Below are positions 36,991 to 48,400 of a stretch of DNA of 64,000 nucleotides, in pieces. The translations under genes were made by a program, and so were the position numbers. The stretch is from NCBI GenBank assembly GCA_002633005.1, contig NMRA01000006.1:390677-454676 (forward strand), read 5' to 3'. This stretch comes from Phoronis australis (lineage: Eukaryota; Phoronida; Phoronidae). The stretch's first letter is position 1, and the number at the start of each line of letters is the position of its first letter. Below the pieces are notes generated by a model, which was not told where the DNA came from, searched no databases, and saw only the letters and a list, made by a program, of their open reading frames with translations.

Positions 36991-39414
36991 CGGCCAATAA
37001 TTACAAAAATTCTTTATACTGAACAAAAACACATGAGCCCATGAGCGCCACCTCTCTCACGAGCAACATGCGCACGTGTGAGTGTAATCAACAGAATCGT
37101 CCACAAACTTTGAAGTCGTGGAATCTATCACTCAAGGTGAAAAATAACCGACAGCTCATATTAACAAATAGTATCGGCAAGTCCACTTGCTATGTGATAA
37201 GCCTGGGGCCAGGATTAACCTTGTGCTCGGGCCTCACGCTCTGTCAGACGTCATGGATCAATCTAGAGGGTCTGTGCTGGAGACTAGGGCCATGATCTAA
37301 GGCTTTCGACTCGAAATCGAAACTGTTTTTGGCATTTCCCGTTCTATTTTTTACCGTGACGAACTCAAGATAAGTGTAATATTATTCTGTGCTCGAAAGC
37401 ATCATAGTTTATGCAAATGTGTTTTTATTCCAACTGATCGCATTTGACTGATGACGCCTATAAGTTCTCAACTAAATACTCGAGTAAAAAGTCGAGATTT
37501 CGAGTTTAGACTCGAACTTTTACCTTCAACGATGGGTTCATTAAGTGCAAACTATAATGAGATAGATATCTACCAAAGCCATTATATTTTTAGCCTGAGC
37601 ATAATACAATCCTCTTAAGTTCGCGGCACAAAAATGCCAATTTCGAGTAAAAAGATCATAAACTCCCCGCCCGAGCCGGGTCTCATGAGCGGTTCGTGAG
37701 AAGCCGCTGTCTCCACTTTACGTCAACAAGGCTACAGGCACAATCATCCCTACCAAAATCATTAAACCAGTATAGTCTTGTCCCATCTTCATCAAGCTAC
37801 TATCTCAGAAGCCGGAGAGCTGAGGGTGAAAAATCTTCTCCACAACCTTAGAAATTGTTTGAAACACTTACAGGACGATAATTTTTGATACGTAGAGTAG
37901 GTTGCTTAAAAATAGAATAACGTTCTTCATAGCTTGTCGGCGTCTTTATCGACTCACCCATTAATGGCTGTAGGTAGTCGGTCTAGGGTTTGTGCTCTTA
38001 GAGCGCGCGGCCGCCCCAAAATGTACTTTTACGAGTCCTCATGGGAAAAAGTCGATGGAATCTAAGTATTGGAGTCTCAATAAATACTGTTCTATGCAAG
38101 GTCTATGTTCTGGAACAGTCACATACATGTAATACGTTGTGAATACCTGGATTCTTTACTATAGTTACAGTACACGTTCGGCAGTTCTCAAGCTTAGAAA
38201 ATTTCAAGCTGAAGTTGCCTCGTGCCCTTTTCTCAGGTACAAAAAGTGTGATCGACCATCGTTGGAACACTTTGTCAAGCAAGCGCTAGCCTATAAAGAA
38301 ACCAAAGATGGCAACGCCGGAAGACGTGTGTAAGAAGAGATATACCACAAAGTTTATACTCATTGACAAACACATTAAAAAGCACAGGGCCATTGCATTC
38401 ACGGATCCTTAGGTCCAGGCCACCCATGACCTACACAGTATGGTCTTTTTATCGTGGCAAGATATTTTGGAGATTTGTCTCAACGGTGGCGTCACTAAGT
38501 TGCAGGTGAAGATGAGGGTAGAGTTCAGCAGCTACCTCGCGACTAGATAAATCTAGCAAAAATCACGTGCTCTCCTTTAGGGTTCATCGTGCGTGTGTGA
38601 TTTGTAACGAGAGACGAGATTCTTCGCCTGCTGGAACTTGATTGCATCAGTGTATTCAAAGATAAAAGAAGAGCAACTCACTCATGTTTTGCATAGCGGC
38701 ATATTTTGGACCCAGTGTGACGGCATGTCTTTGCTTATTTCTGGGACCAAATTGCATCATCTCCTACCATAACACGTCATCACTAAACACCCGAATCACA
38801 TATTAAAGCAACTTGATGACGATCAGGAGGTGAAAGTTCACCTGGTTTATTAGAGTTGTCAGTCTCGGATGCTACTGGTGGCCATATTTTGTTTGAGACG
38901 GTACAGGAAGAGGGACGTCTCCCTAACAAGGTTTTAAATTGACCTTACTCAGTTCTCCCAATGTTCGTCTGCACAAGCACCCTAACCGTCGGGATTGGGC
39001 GACCGGTTTGCGCACCTCAGAATCTGCCGGTTTAGATCAAAGGCACCATGCTCTTGTGATTAATTAAATCGCCTCTGGCTGCTGATGTTATCGTTCTCTA
39101 GATTTATGAGACCAACCATAAACTCACTGCCGGCGACAACAGTATTTTTAAATTTTGGGTTTGAAAGTTTCTAAATACATGTAGTTCATTTGAGAAGTTC
39201 GAGAAAAGAACACGTGATGAATATTTTAATTTTGAAAATTAGAAAAAAATGTGGCTTTGCTACTTAAAACGTTTGTTTAATGTTGCCATAATACGTTTCT
39301 CATTAATTTTGCTGGGTGTGCAACAAAACTGGGCCAACTACCAAACCACCAGGCAGCAGTTGGATTTTAAAGTAAGTCACGTGTCATCGCACAATTCTTG
39401 GCATAGTCATATAC

Positions 39415-39744
39415 TTACAAAGATACTAAACCCTGTTTTCATGATTTCAATCAATCCTCGTTCTGTCTCTTGCTAATGCATCATTGGCGTCAATATTGAA
39501 AGATAAAAACAGGAATCAACCAAAAACTCATACTCCCTACACAGATATTGTTCTTGGTGGGCGGTCTTCCCCCACGGTTGTCCTGAAATTCGCTAAAAGC
39601 GTAGGTCACATGACGCTTGCCCGTTTCAGTAGCAGCGGTTGAAGGTTGTCGAGAGTTATAGAGCATTATTTTGTTTCAGGAAATTGGATGGAAAGTCGTT
39701 TTTACTTCCAGCCGAACCAAAACCGGGCTTGGTATAATTTTAAC
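39415..39744 (+). mobile_element. TTAA MITE family A, copy 5
   Basis: The left end TTACAAAGATACTAAACCCTG has a mutated TTAA; the right end runs GGGCTTGGTATAATTTTAA. Internal blocks TGCTAATGCATCA and GAGCATTATTTTGTTTCAG match the 14.3-kb copy. Confidence 0.65.
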
Positions 39745-40637
39745 GAGTCCACAAGTGGCTGTGTAGCCCTATAATGCATACTCGAACAGCACAAAATTTG
39801 TTGTAGCGAAAAATGGGTAGATGGGGAATGGTGAAGCGGTGCTAGAATCAATGTGGTCATGCGGTCCTGGCAAACAAAGTAACTAAATGATTGATCTCCG
39901 GCTGGCCCATTATTGTAAATTAACGGAGACTGAGAAGAAAATAGTTTTTCGATGTAGGTTAAATGAGAGAGTGGCTAAATCGACATGAAATGGTGGAATT
40001 GCCAAAACCATCTTATTGTATCTGCAATAATCAATGCCTTGCTCTTAGGGCACTGATGTGGAACATATAATTCCGAATACCTGCATGTGCAAATGTTTTA
40101 GTGGCGATCCGTTAATGAAGAATTAATTACTAATTTGTAATCTACTGTACGCAATGTATGCAATTAAATACTTAGAAAGTGGTTTTGTCGCAATGCCTAG
40201 TCAACATGGGCGACGCACCATAGGGGGCGGGGGGGGAGAGGGGCTATAGCCTCCCAATTTCAGTGCTGCGCCGCCCAGTGTTCTCAGTATTGTGAGATAT
40301 CGCGAAATAACGAGAATTTGGTAATGGCGGCACTAATTCGGCATAAAAACACACGTGGGGCATGGTTCAGCTTGTTCAATTTTGCTTTCTCTACTATAAA
40401 TTTACGCCGTACTAGACTAGATTAAGAATCAAGAATCTTTAATTAACGTCGTTCGAAGAACAGATTAACGTTAGCCAGTTGTCCTATTTCTACGACATTA
40501 AATTTAAAGTCCTTGTCTCACGCGTTGTTAACCCTTATTACATGGTTAGAAGATGTTATAAGGATCCAAGAAGTACCTACCCCATAACTAATACACGATC
40601 CGTACTCGAAAACAGTTTAAATGAACGCGCCACTCAC

Positions 40638-40700
40638 GATTCGCACCCGAAGAAACACCGCCATTTTGAACTTGCCGCGAACCCGGAAGTACAATTCATT
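40638..40700 (-). promoter_or_regulatory. Candidate housekeeping promoter and first exon (BTBD gene)
   Basis: On the minus strand, ACTTCCGGG (ETS site) is followed by CAAAATGGCGG (YY1 site) and then, about 20 bp on, a donor CGAATC|GTGAGT at 40638/40637. ETS plus YY1 over a start site is a known housekeeping promoter arrangement. The BTBD coding exon needs an upstream exon, and this is the nearest good candidate. The link is inference. Confidence 0.4.
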
Positions 40701-40747
40701 CAGGAACCCAGGCCGAGAAAACGCCGTCAGTGCGACTGGAGCAGTGC

Positions 40748-41525
40748 NNNNNNNNNNNNNNNNNNNNNNNNNNNNNNNNNNNNNNNNNNNNNNNNNNNNN
40801 NNNNNNNNNNNNNNNNNNNNNNNNNNNNNNNNNNNNNNNNNNNNNNNNNNNNNNNNNNNNNNNNNNNNNNNNNNNNNNNNNNNNNNNNNNNNNNNNNNNN
40901 NNNNNNNNNNNNNNNNNNNNNNNNNNNNNNNNNNNNNNNNNNNNNNNNNNNNNNNNNNNNNNNNNNNNNNNNNNNNNNNNNNNNNNNNNNNNNNNNNNNN
41001 NNNNNNNNNNNNNNNNNNNNNNNNNNNNNNNNNNNNNNNNNNNNNNNNNNNNNNNNNNNNNNNNNNNNNNNNNNNNNNNNNNNNNNNNNNNNNNNNNNNN
41101 NNNNNNNNNNNNNNNNNNNNNNNNNNNNNNNNNNNNNNNNNNNNNNNNNNNNNNNNNNNNNNNNNNNNNNNNNNNNNNNNNNNNNNNNNNNNNNNNNNNN
41201 NNNNNNNNNNNNNNNNNNNNNNNNNNNNNNNNNNNNNNNNNNNNNNNNNNNNNNNNNNNNNNNNNNNNNNNNNNNNNNNNNNNNNNNNNNNNNNNNNNNN
41301 NNNNNNNNNNNNNNNNNNNNNNNNNNNNNNNNNNNNNNNNNNNNNNNNNNNNNNNNNNNNNNNNNNNNNNNNNNNNNNNNNNNNNNNNNNNNNNNNNNNN
41401 NNNNNNNNNNNNNNNNNNNNNNNNNNNNNNNNNNNNNNNNNNNNNNNNNNNNNNNNNNNNNNNNNNNNNNNNNNNNNNNNNNNNNNNNNNNNNNNNNNNN
41501 NNNNNNNNNNNNNNNNNNNNNNNNN
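40748..41525. other. Assembly gap (778 N)
   Basis: Run of unknown bases. Any open frame crossing it is artificial. Confidence 1.
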
Positions 41526-41675
41526 TACACTGAGCTTTGGGCCAAGGCTTGGGTAACCCGGCGATGGTATGCGATGACCATCCCTTTAGAAGACGCCTTT
41601 TTCGAAGAGTTTGAGCAACCAGGTGCCATACAAAAAGGCATAGCGAACCTTTTACAGCATTGTGGCAAACAATAA
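41526..41675 (+). other. Open frame leaving the gap, 49 codons
   Basis: YTELWAKAWVTRRWYAMTIP through to NLLQHCGKQ and TAA, with AATAAAAAATAA around the stop. It could be the 3' end of a gene or transposon ORF hidden in the gap. Unrecognised. Confidence 0.25.
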
Positions 41676-42232
41676 AAAATAAGGACGATTGATACAATGA
41701 TAAATTACGATGTAAACTCTTCAAATATGACATAAGCAATGAATGTGTAAAGCAGCCGATACCCCGCCGTTCTCGTCACTGACACATCAGCCAATCAGCG
41801 ATCGCTTTCAGAATTCAGTGTTTTGACCATGAATTCGAATTGGCTTTTGTTTGGCACGCAAGTCAGGCAAATGTGAGTTTTATTTGTATGTTAGAACCGA
41901 TTAACTGCAACATTATTCTGACTACAGTCCCCTTTTAAGCTAAAGGTAGTGGAGAATAACGCAGATATATAATTGTAAATAAAAATAATGGGTGTCGTAG
42001 TTTTTTGTCGCTTCCAATTTTAATGGGCGGTTGGCCGAAGTTAAGCAATCACAGTGGGTTAATAAAATTATATTTTTCCGTGAATGACGCGGCGCCCGCT
42101 CCTGAGGGCCGAGTACCTGCTACTAAGTCCAGAGTAGTGCAACTGAACGCATACTTTTTATGAGGTAGTTTAAAAACACAGGCTAACCCCATGGAGAACC
42201 GTATGTCTATCGTTGAACGCTGGCTGGAAAGC

Positions 42233-42268
42233 GTCGTCCGTAAATTACGCTCGTAATTTACGAACGAC
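42233..42268. repeat. 17-bp palindrome in the EPHX 5' flank
   Basis: GTCGTCCGTAAATTACG, a 2-base loop (CT), then CGTAATTTACGAACGAC. Sixteen of 17 positions pair. It lies about 170 bp before the epoxide hydrolase ATG. Confidence 0.85.
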
Positions 42269-42438
42269 ACTTTCGCAGCAGCGGCCAAAGAACGATACTT
42301 GCCAACTGTGAATGCTGGCTGCATGCGGCGAGACAAGTCGTGATTTCAGCGCCGCTCAGCGACTGACGCCCACCAATTCTTCAAGTGAGGAGATACGAAA
42401 CTGCATGTACGCTGTCTAAAATCACTGTGCAAACAAAC

Positions 42439-45400
42439 ATGTCGACAGTGGGCAGGACTATCGAGCTGCTTTTTACTTGGACTTTGGGCGTAATTTACAC
42501 TTTTCCCGTGTGTCTAGGGATATGCAAAAACTTAGTTACACGCCCTCGTGCGTATCTGTACTGCAAGAAACGAACTGAAAGGCCCAAATGCCTTGATGAC
42601 CCTGTGTTTAATCATGCGTTCATACGGTTGCAGGTGAGGCAGAACGTTGGTGCTGTGCGTGAACTTGGAATCCTGCTTAATCTCAAGATTAAGCGGAAGT
42701 GAGTGTTGCGTGAACTTGGAATTGAATATTCTTTAAGGCAAAAAGGTGAAATTTTTGTTCGGTGAAAAGAATTTTTGTAGTTAATGGCCTCGCGATCAAC
42801 CATTTTCTCCTTTACCGACGGTAACTTGTTTCGCTGAACTGGAGGAATATGTGAATGGCTAAATCGATTATTGTTTGGTGAAACTGATCGCCTGTAGTTG
42901 AAAAGGTTGTTTAAAATTGACATTATTTTATTCAAATGTAATTTGATTTAGTAAAGTGCAAATTTTTAGGAACATGAACGTGATTATTTGAGTGAACTTG
43001 TCAAGTTGCCTTACGCATTCCAAGTTCAGGCAACACTCACTTCCAGGATTCCAGTTCACGTTCAGTATTTCGACTATGCTGCATGCACACTGTCCAAACT
43101 TTAATCCAAGTTTTAATATCAAGCCTCCTTTCACTACTTTTCCAATCCTCATAACCTTTAGCACAGCCCTTGGGACAGTAGTCTTTAATGAAGTGCGGGC
43201 GGGGTGGAAGTGGACCACGTTGAGTTGTCAACCGAGAGACAGAAATATTTTCTTGGTCTTAAGGTCAAAGTCGCAGACTTTTAGTCAGATGACCCATAAT
43301 TTTCATGTTTAGGCCTGATAAAAACTGTGAGGGATATTATCGCAGTTTTGGCAGTGAATCATGTTCAACCTACTGTTCATAGGTAAATGTTTTAATATTA
43401 TTTGTTATGCTTTATTTGGTAATAGTCGGATGTAACACGCCCACATTTTGACGACCAGTTTTCTCCCGCGCTGAACAATGAAATCAAACTGGTTCTCAAA
43501 CTGTGGGCCCTTTATTTTATCAATCAAAAGGTAAATTCTTTTAGACATTACAGGATCACACCAAAGGCATCCAGGCGATGCCTATAAAAACATGCAGATC
43601 TGATATTTACTAGTGTTATTCCTAAGTGTCGAACTCAAGCTGATGTTATAGGCCTATCAAGATTCCATGTGCACTTTGCTGTAGCCAAGTTGTTTGTTTT
43701 CAGAATATCCGTATGCACTATGTATACGCCGGAGAAGAGGGAAAACCCCTCATGCTGTTTCTACACGGCTTTCCTGAATGTTGGTTCTCCTGGCGACACC
43801 AATTGAGAGAGTTCAAAGACAAATACAGGTATGTCCGTGAGTGTTCAATTGAGAACGGGACTTAAGCCTCGTGACTTGCACACAACTGAAAAGCCAGCTT
43901 GGAAGAGACTGGGAGATGCTTGATAATTATGTACAAGTTTCATTATTGGCCCCGGCTATCCAACTTCAAAGCCAGTCTTTTGTAATTTCTTATGATGATG
44001 TACAACAGCAACGTCAGACCTGTCAATTCCTGGAATGTGATAATTAAGAAAAAAATACGACAACTTTGTACTGATAATGTATGTGCAAGTTGTAAACATC
44101 TGTGTGCTCTCACATCTTACTACTGCATCCTGTGAAAAGAAGTATATCTGCATTGCACTGCATAATACACTCACACTTCACAATGTGAGCAAAACTAAGG
44201 TCCTTTATTTTGGTCTTGGAGGAGTAACTAGTCCCCATAGTGGCTTAGAATTTTTCAGACAGGTGTTGTTCTCACATTAGGCCTTCTGAATGTGACACGC
44301 AAGGTCAGTGAAAGTAGTTCTTTGTGAATCCTGCTCATGACGGCGACATCCTGTTGCTCCCAACTTGTTTGATTCTATAGCCCAACTACAAGTTGGGAAG
44401 TTTAGCTCCATAGCCAATATCTTACACGACTGATTAACTCCATTCTGGCATTTATGGTTGGAGGGCCAGCGCTCTTTTGTTCGATAATTGCTCTAATCTC
44501 TGATCAGATCATATCTAGCCTGACTGGGCTGGGCTGATAAAAATGAAAGTTAAGTAAAACATATTTGAGTTTAAACCAATAGCATTTCTGAATTCCTCAT
44601 CAAATGCTGATCATGTTAAGTTTTTGAATCGCCAAAATCGCCCAGCTACAACAGAATTTAAGACAATCTATTCTGTCCAAACGGATTACCAATGCACTGG
44701 GTTTGACTGTGTTCTGAATACGCGTTCGGTAATAGCGTGCAACCACCATACGTTTCCTTTGAAGCCTTGGGAGATAATTGGTCTGCTTGTTATCATACGG
44801 GACAAAAGACTGCACTGGGCAGTTAAAAAGAGCCAGATGTTATCGCACGTTAAGCACCCCTCATGTCTGGAAAACTTACTGAACGACAGAACGCTGTAAT
44901 GTTTAGTCACACAAGTGTCCAAGTTGGTCTGTGTAAGTACACAGCTTAATAAAGGATTTATGGTCCTGGCTGAGAAAATAACAGTTTCTGTTTTGTTACC
45001 CCCAAAGAGTTTTGAATAGCCAAGCCTAGAATGCTTAGCACCACTTAAAAAATGGAGAAGCTAGGTCTATTGACCGACCTAGAAAATTGTCCGTCTTAAG
45101 CTTGCAACTGTGGAACACCATGTCTCATGAAATGGGCAATTGGACTCATATAACACTTTCAAATACTTCTACATTGATCTATCCGCTGTTCTCCAAAGTG
45201 CTGTTACGACCGTAGGAATTGTTTCTGGAATGTTCCACTGTTGTATAGGGGGCTCTGGAATGTTCCACTGTTGTATAGGGGCTATGAAGAATGTGGGCTT
45301 GTACGATTTTCGTGAAAAAACTCGAAAGTTTTACATTGAAATGGAAATGACATTATACATTTAGAAAATTATTAGAGCGTTTTTGGAATTTCATCTTAAA

Positions 45401-48400
45401 CATTTGTCAAAAATTAGACAGATTTGGTAAATATGTTGTCGATATCAGTGTTCTGCTATCAACGAAAGTACCTTTCTTGCTACATTTTAATAAAAAGACA
45501 TATTCACGTGACCCAATTACTGTCAAAAAATCAAATTCTATCAGCTATAACATTCAGAAAATACATACTTTTACAGGATTAAAATCTAGATAGTTTTACG
45601 GTTATATGGCTAATGAAGCAGTCTTGCTGATATGGTCCTACATAACTTAAAAGGAATGAATAGTTAAAGATGAGGAGGATAAATAGGATAGTTTTAAATA
45701 ATTTAGTAGGCTTATGATCAATTTAGGAAGCAACTTCTGCCTTCGAAGGATAGCCAAGCACTCAAAGGTAATTTGACACCCCATCCAGATGTGTGTCATC
45801 ATTTCACTGGTGTTTCTTCCGTCAGAGTGACATATTGCCCATTCAGTGAGTCTTGATGATTTGTCTTACATTTTATGTATTTTTACATTCAATGGCCCAT
45901 GTCTAATCATTCTGTATGTTGATTATTTCACTTCAAAGAGTGGTTGCCGTTGACAACCGTGGCTTCAATGAAACTGAAGAGCCAACTGGTGTGGACGCAT
46001 ACTCCATTGACAAGATGAGAGAAGACACCAAGCAACTCATTGACGCTTTAGGTAAGATGTTACAGGGCTTGATGCTTAGCGTAGCGTTAACTCGCCAAAT
46101 GCAACCTGGTAAATTTCCCAGGTTGCCTAAGAGGAAATGAGCTTGCCCAAACAAGGATACCCCATATGGGGGGAGGGGGGTGTGCAGGTGAATCATGGTT
46201 GGTAACTGTCTAAAATTGAAGATTGGGGCATCTGAATTGAAAAGCCGATGCAACTGGACTAATGTCTGCCGTAATACCCTGAAACTCTTGTGTGGTGTGG
46301 TTTTTTAGCAGAACAGGGAGTTAGATGTCTATCGTCTCCTCAAGTGACAACCAAACAACTCCCCTTTACTCCCAATATACCACCTCCTATCTAGTATTGA
46401 TGCAGACCATTGGAACACGTCTCTGCATGCATCATATTAGGCCAGAGTAGGAGATGGCAATTTCAAAACTTGTATGGATATTCTTAAATTTAAGCGAGGA
46501 TTTATGTTATACACTTGTGGTTAATTTTAGGCCAAAGTAGGATATAGCGATTTTAGAGCTTGGACAGATATTCTTAAATTTAAGCGGCGTTTATGTTACT
46601 TACATTTGTGCATTAAAGTCATATTTTACTGAAATTGTTAAAATATACCTTGCTACATGCAGTTGTTTCATAATTTTTCAAAATGTGCCTATAAAATTGT
46701 GACTTTGGACCAAAAGAGAAAAGTTTAAATTTTCAGGAGAACTGGTTGTATGCAAGAGTGCAAAATTGAAAAACCACCATAGTTCATTATGTCATTAAAA
46801 AATAATTGCAGGCGTTGTACCATACATGCACAGGTCGCGCATGTGGGCCCATTGCACTGATCACCTGGAACCATTTTTATGCTTTATTAATATATGGTTA
46901 AAACCGAGCTGAGGAGCTAGAAACCTGACTCGAGGGTTTAGCAGTGTGATCTAGTGGGACTTGAACCCATGACCTCGAGTAAAGAATGCGGGCATCTATC
47001 ACACTAGGCCACACTGCCTCCCCTCATTATGTCATTGCTACGTTAGATGGCTTGAAGTAAACTTTCTCTTTCCAGGTTACAAGGAGTGCATCCTAGTGGG
47101 CCATGACTGGGGTGGCGCTCTCGCGTGGGACTTTGCTGCAAACCACCCAGAATATGTCAGTAAACTGATTGTTATGAACGGCCCTAATGAGGCGATGAAG
47201 GTCTTCTTGAGAAAAAACTTGAAGCAGTTCTTAATGTCTTGGTTAGTACTCACGACACCCCCATGTTGGTGTGAATTCTTACTAGATTTATGACAAAAGG
47301 TCACTAGTTTGATATTAGTCTGATCATCATTAACAGAAAACCCTTTTTGATCATTTATCATGGCCAGGACTTGGAATTACTAAGGACAAAAAAGAGGAAC
47401 ATTTTCCCAGTGAAGTATCATTCCACAAAAATAGGCTTATGTGGTAGATTTATTTTTTGTTGTAAAATTTTACTGAAATTAACTTTTTGCACAAATAAAG
47501 TCAAAATAATGATAAAATGAGACGAAAAAAAGAGAAAATTTGAAAGCAAAAAAGGGAAAATCAACACCAAAAAAGACGAAATCCTCCAAAAAGAGGAAAA
47601 TTTCAAGCCCTGCATGGCTTAGTAATAAGAATTCATTTAATTTATCATGATTGGCAACAAACCTTGCATGAAAAATAGTAGATTTCAAGACAGTCAATGA
47701 AATCCTTTAAATCCAAAAATCTTGGTGCAAAATGTTTTTATTTGTGAAATTTAGCATTGTTTTTGAAATCTACAAGGCACTCAGCTGACATGCTTTAACT
47801 GTGACAATCTGAAGCCACTTCTTTGAACTTTTGAAACTGACAAAAAGATGATTTTGGCAATATTACTTTTGTCTGAAGGTGAATCAGCTTTATTGGAACT
47901 CTGTGTTTCTTTTCACAGGTACATGTTTTTCTTCCAAATTCCTTTGATTCCTGAGTGGATGTTCTACAGGGCAGACATGGAGTTTATTATGACCCGAGCC
48001 TTCACTCCGCTGGTGAAGAAAGAGCTCATGACTGCTGATGATTTGGAGGGTTTGAAATTCGCCTTTAGAAATTCAGGTATTGCAAAATCTCTGCAATAGG
48101 GCCATCCAGGGTTACACAGCGAGACTCGAATATCGTTGTGTTTACCCACAATGCTGCAATCAAGCACTTTTGTGTAGCCTCGTGTTCTCAGCTTTTCTCA
48201 GCTGTATTACTCTATTCGTTCTTTCGATGCCAACAAAGTATTACTGCTGTACTGTGAGCTGCAACTCTGACGGGAGAAAGTTGGATAAACTTGACAAATA
48301 TTCGTGGTTGCGTGATGCTTAGTTCGGTTTCCGACATGACCTGTGAATATATGCGTGACATTAAACAAGGCCGATGAAAACAAGCTTTCTCACCTTTAGG

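Larger units (their letters stand above)
35600..40620. other. BTBD upstream region / probable first intron
   Basis: Contains an (AAT)n tract near 35621-35655 and a dispersed family D fragment at 35930-36060. An inverted-terminus element copy lies at 36700-36990 and MITE family A copy 5 at 39415-39744. No coding exon recognised. If the promoter at 40.64-40.70 kb is correct, this is the 5' intron of the BTBD gene. Confidence 0.4.

Noticed and set aside
40479-41739. Long frames on both strands near 40.5-41.7 kb
   Set aside because: They run through the 778-base N gap and are artificial.
46930-47020. tRNA gene on the minus strand
   Set aside because: It is the head of a SINE with a body and a target duplication.
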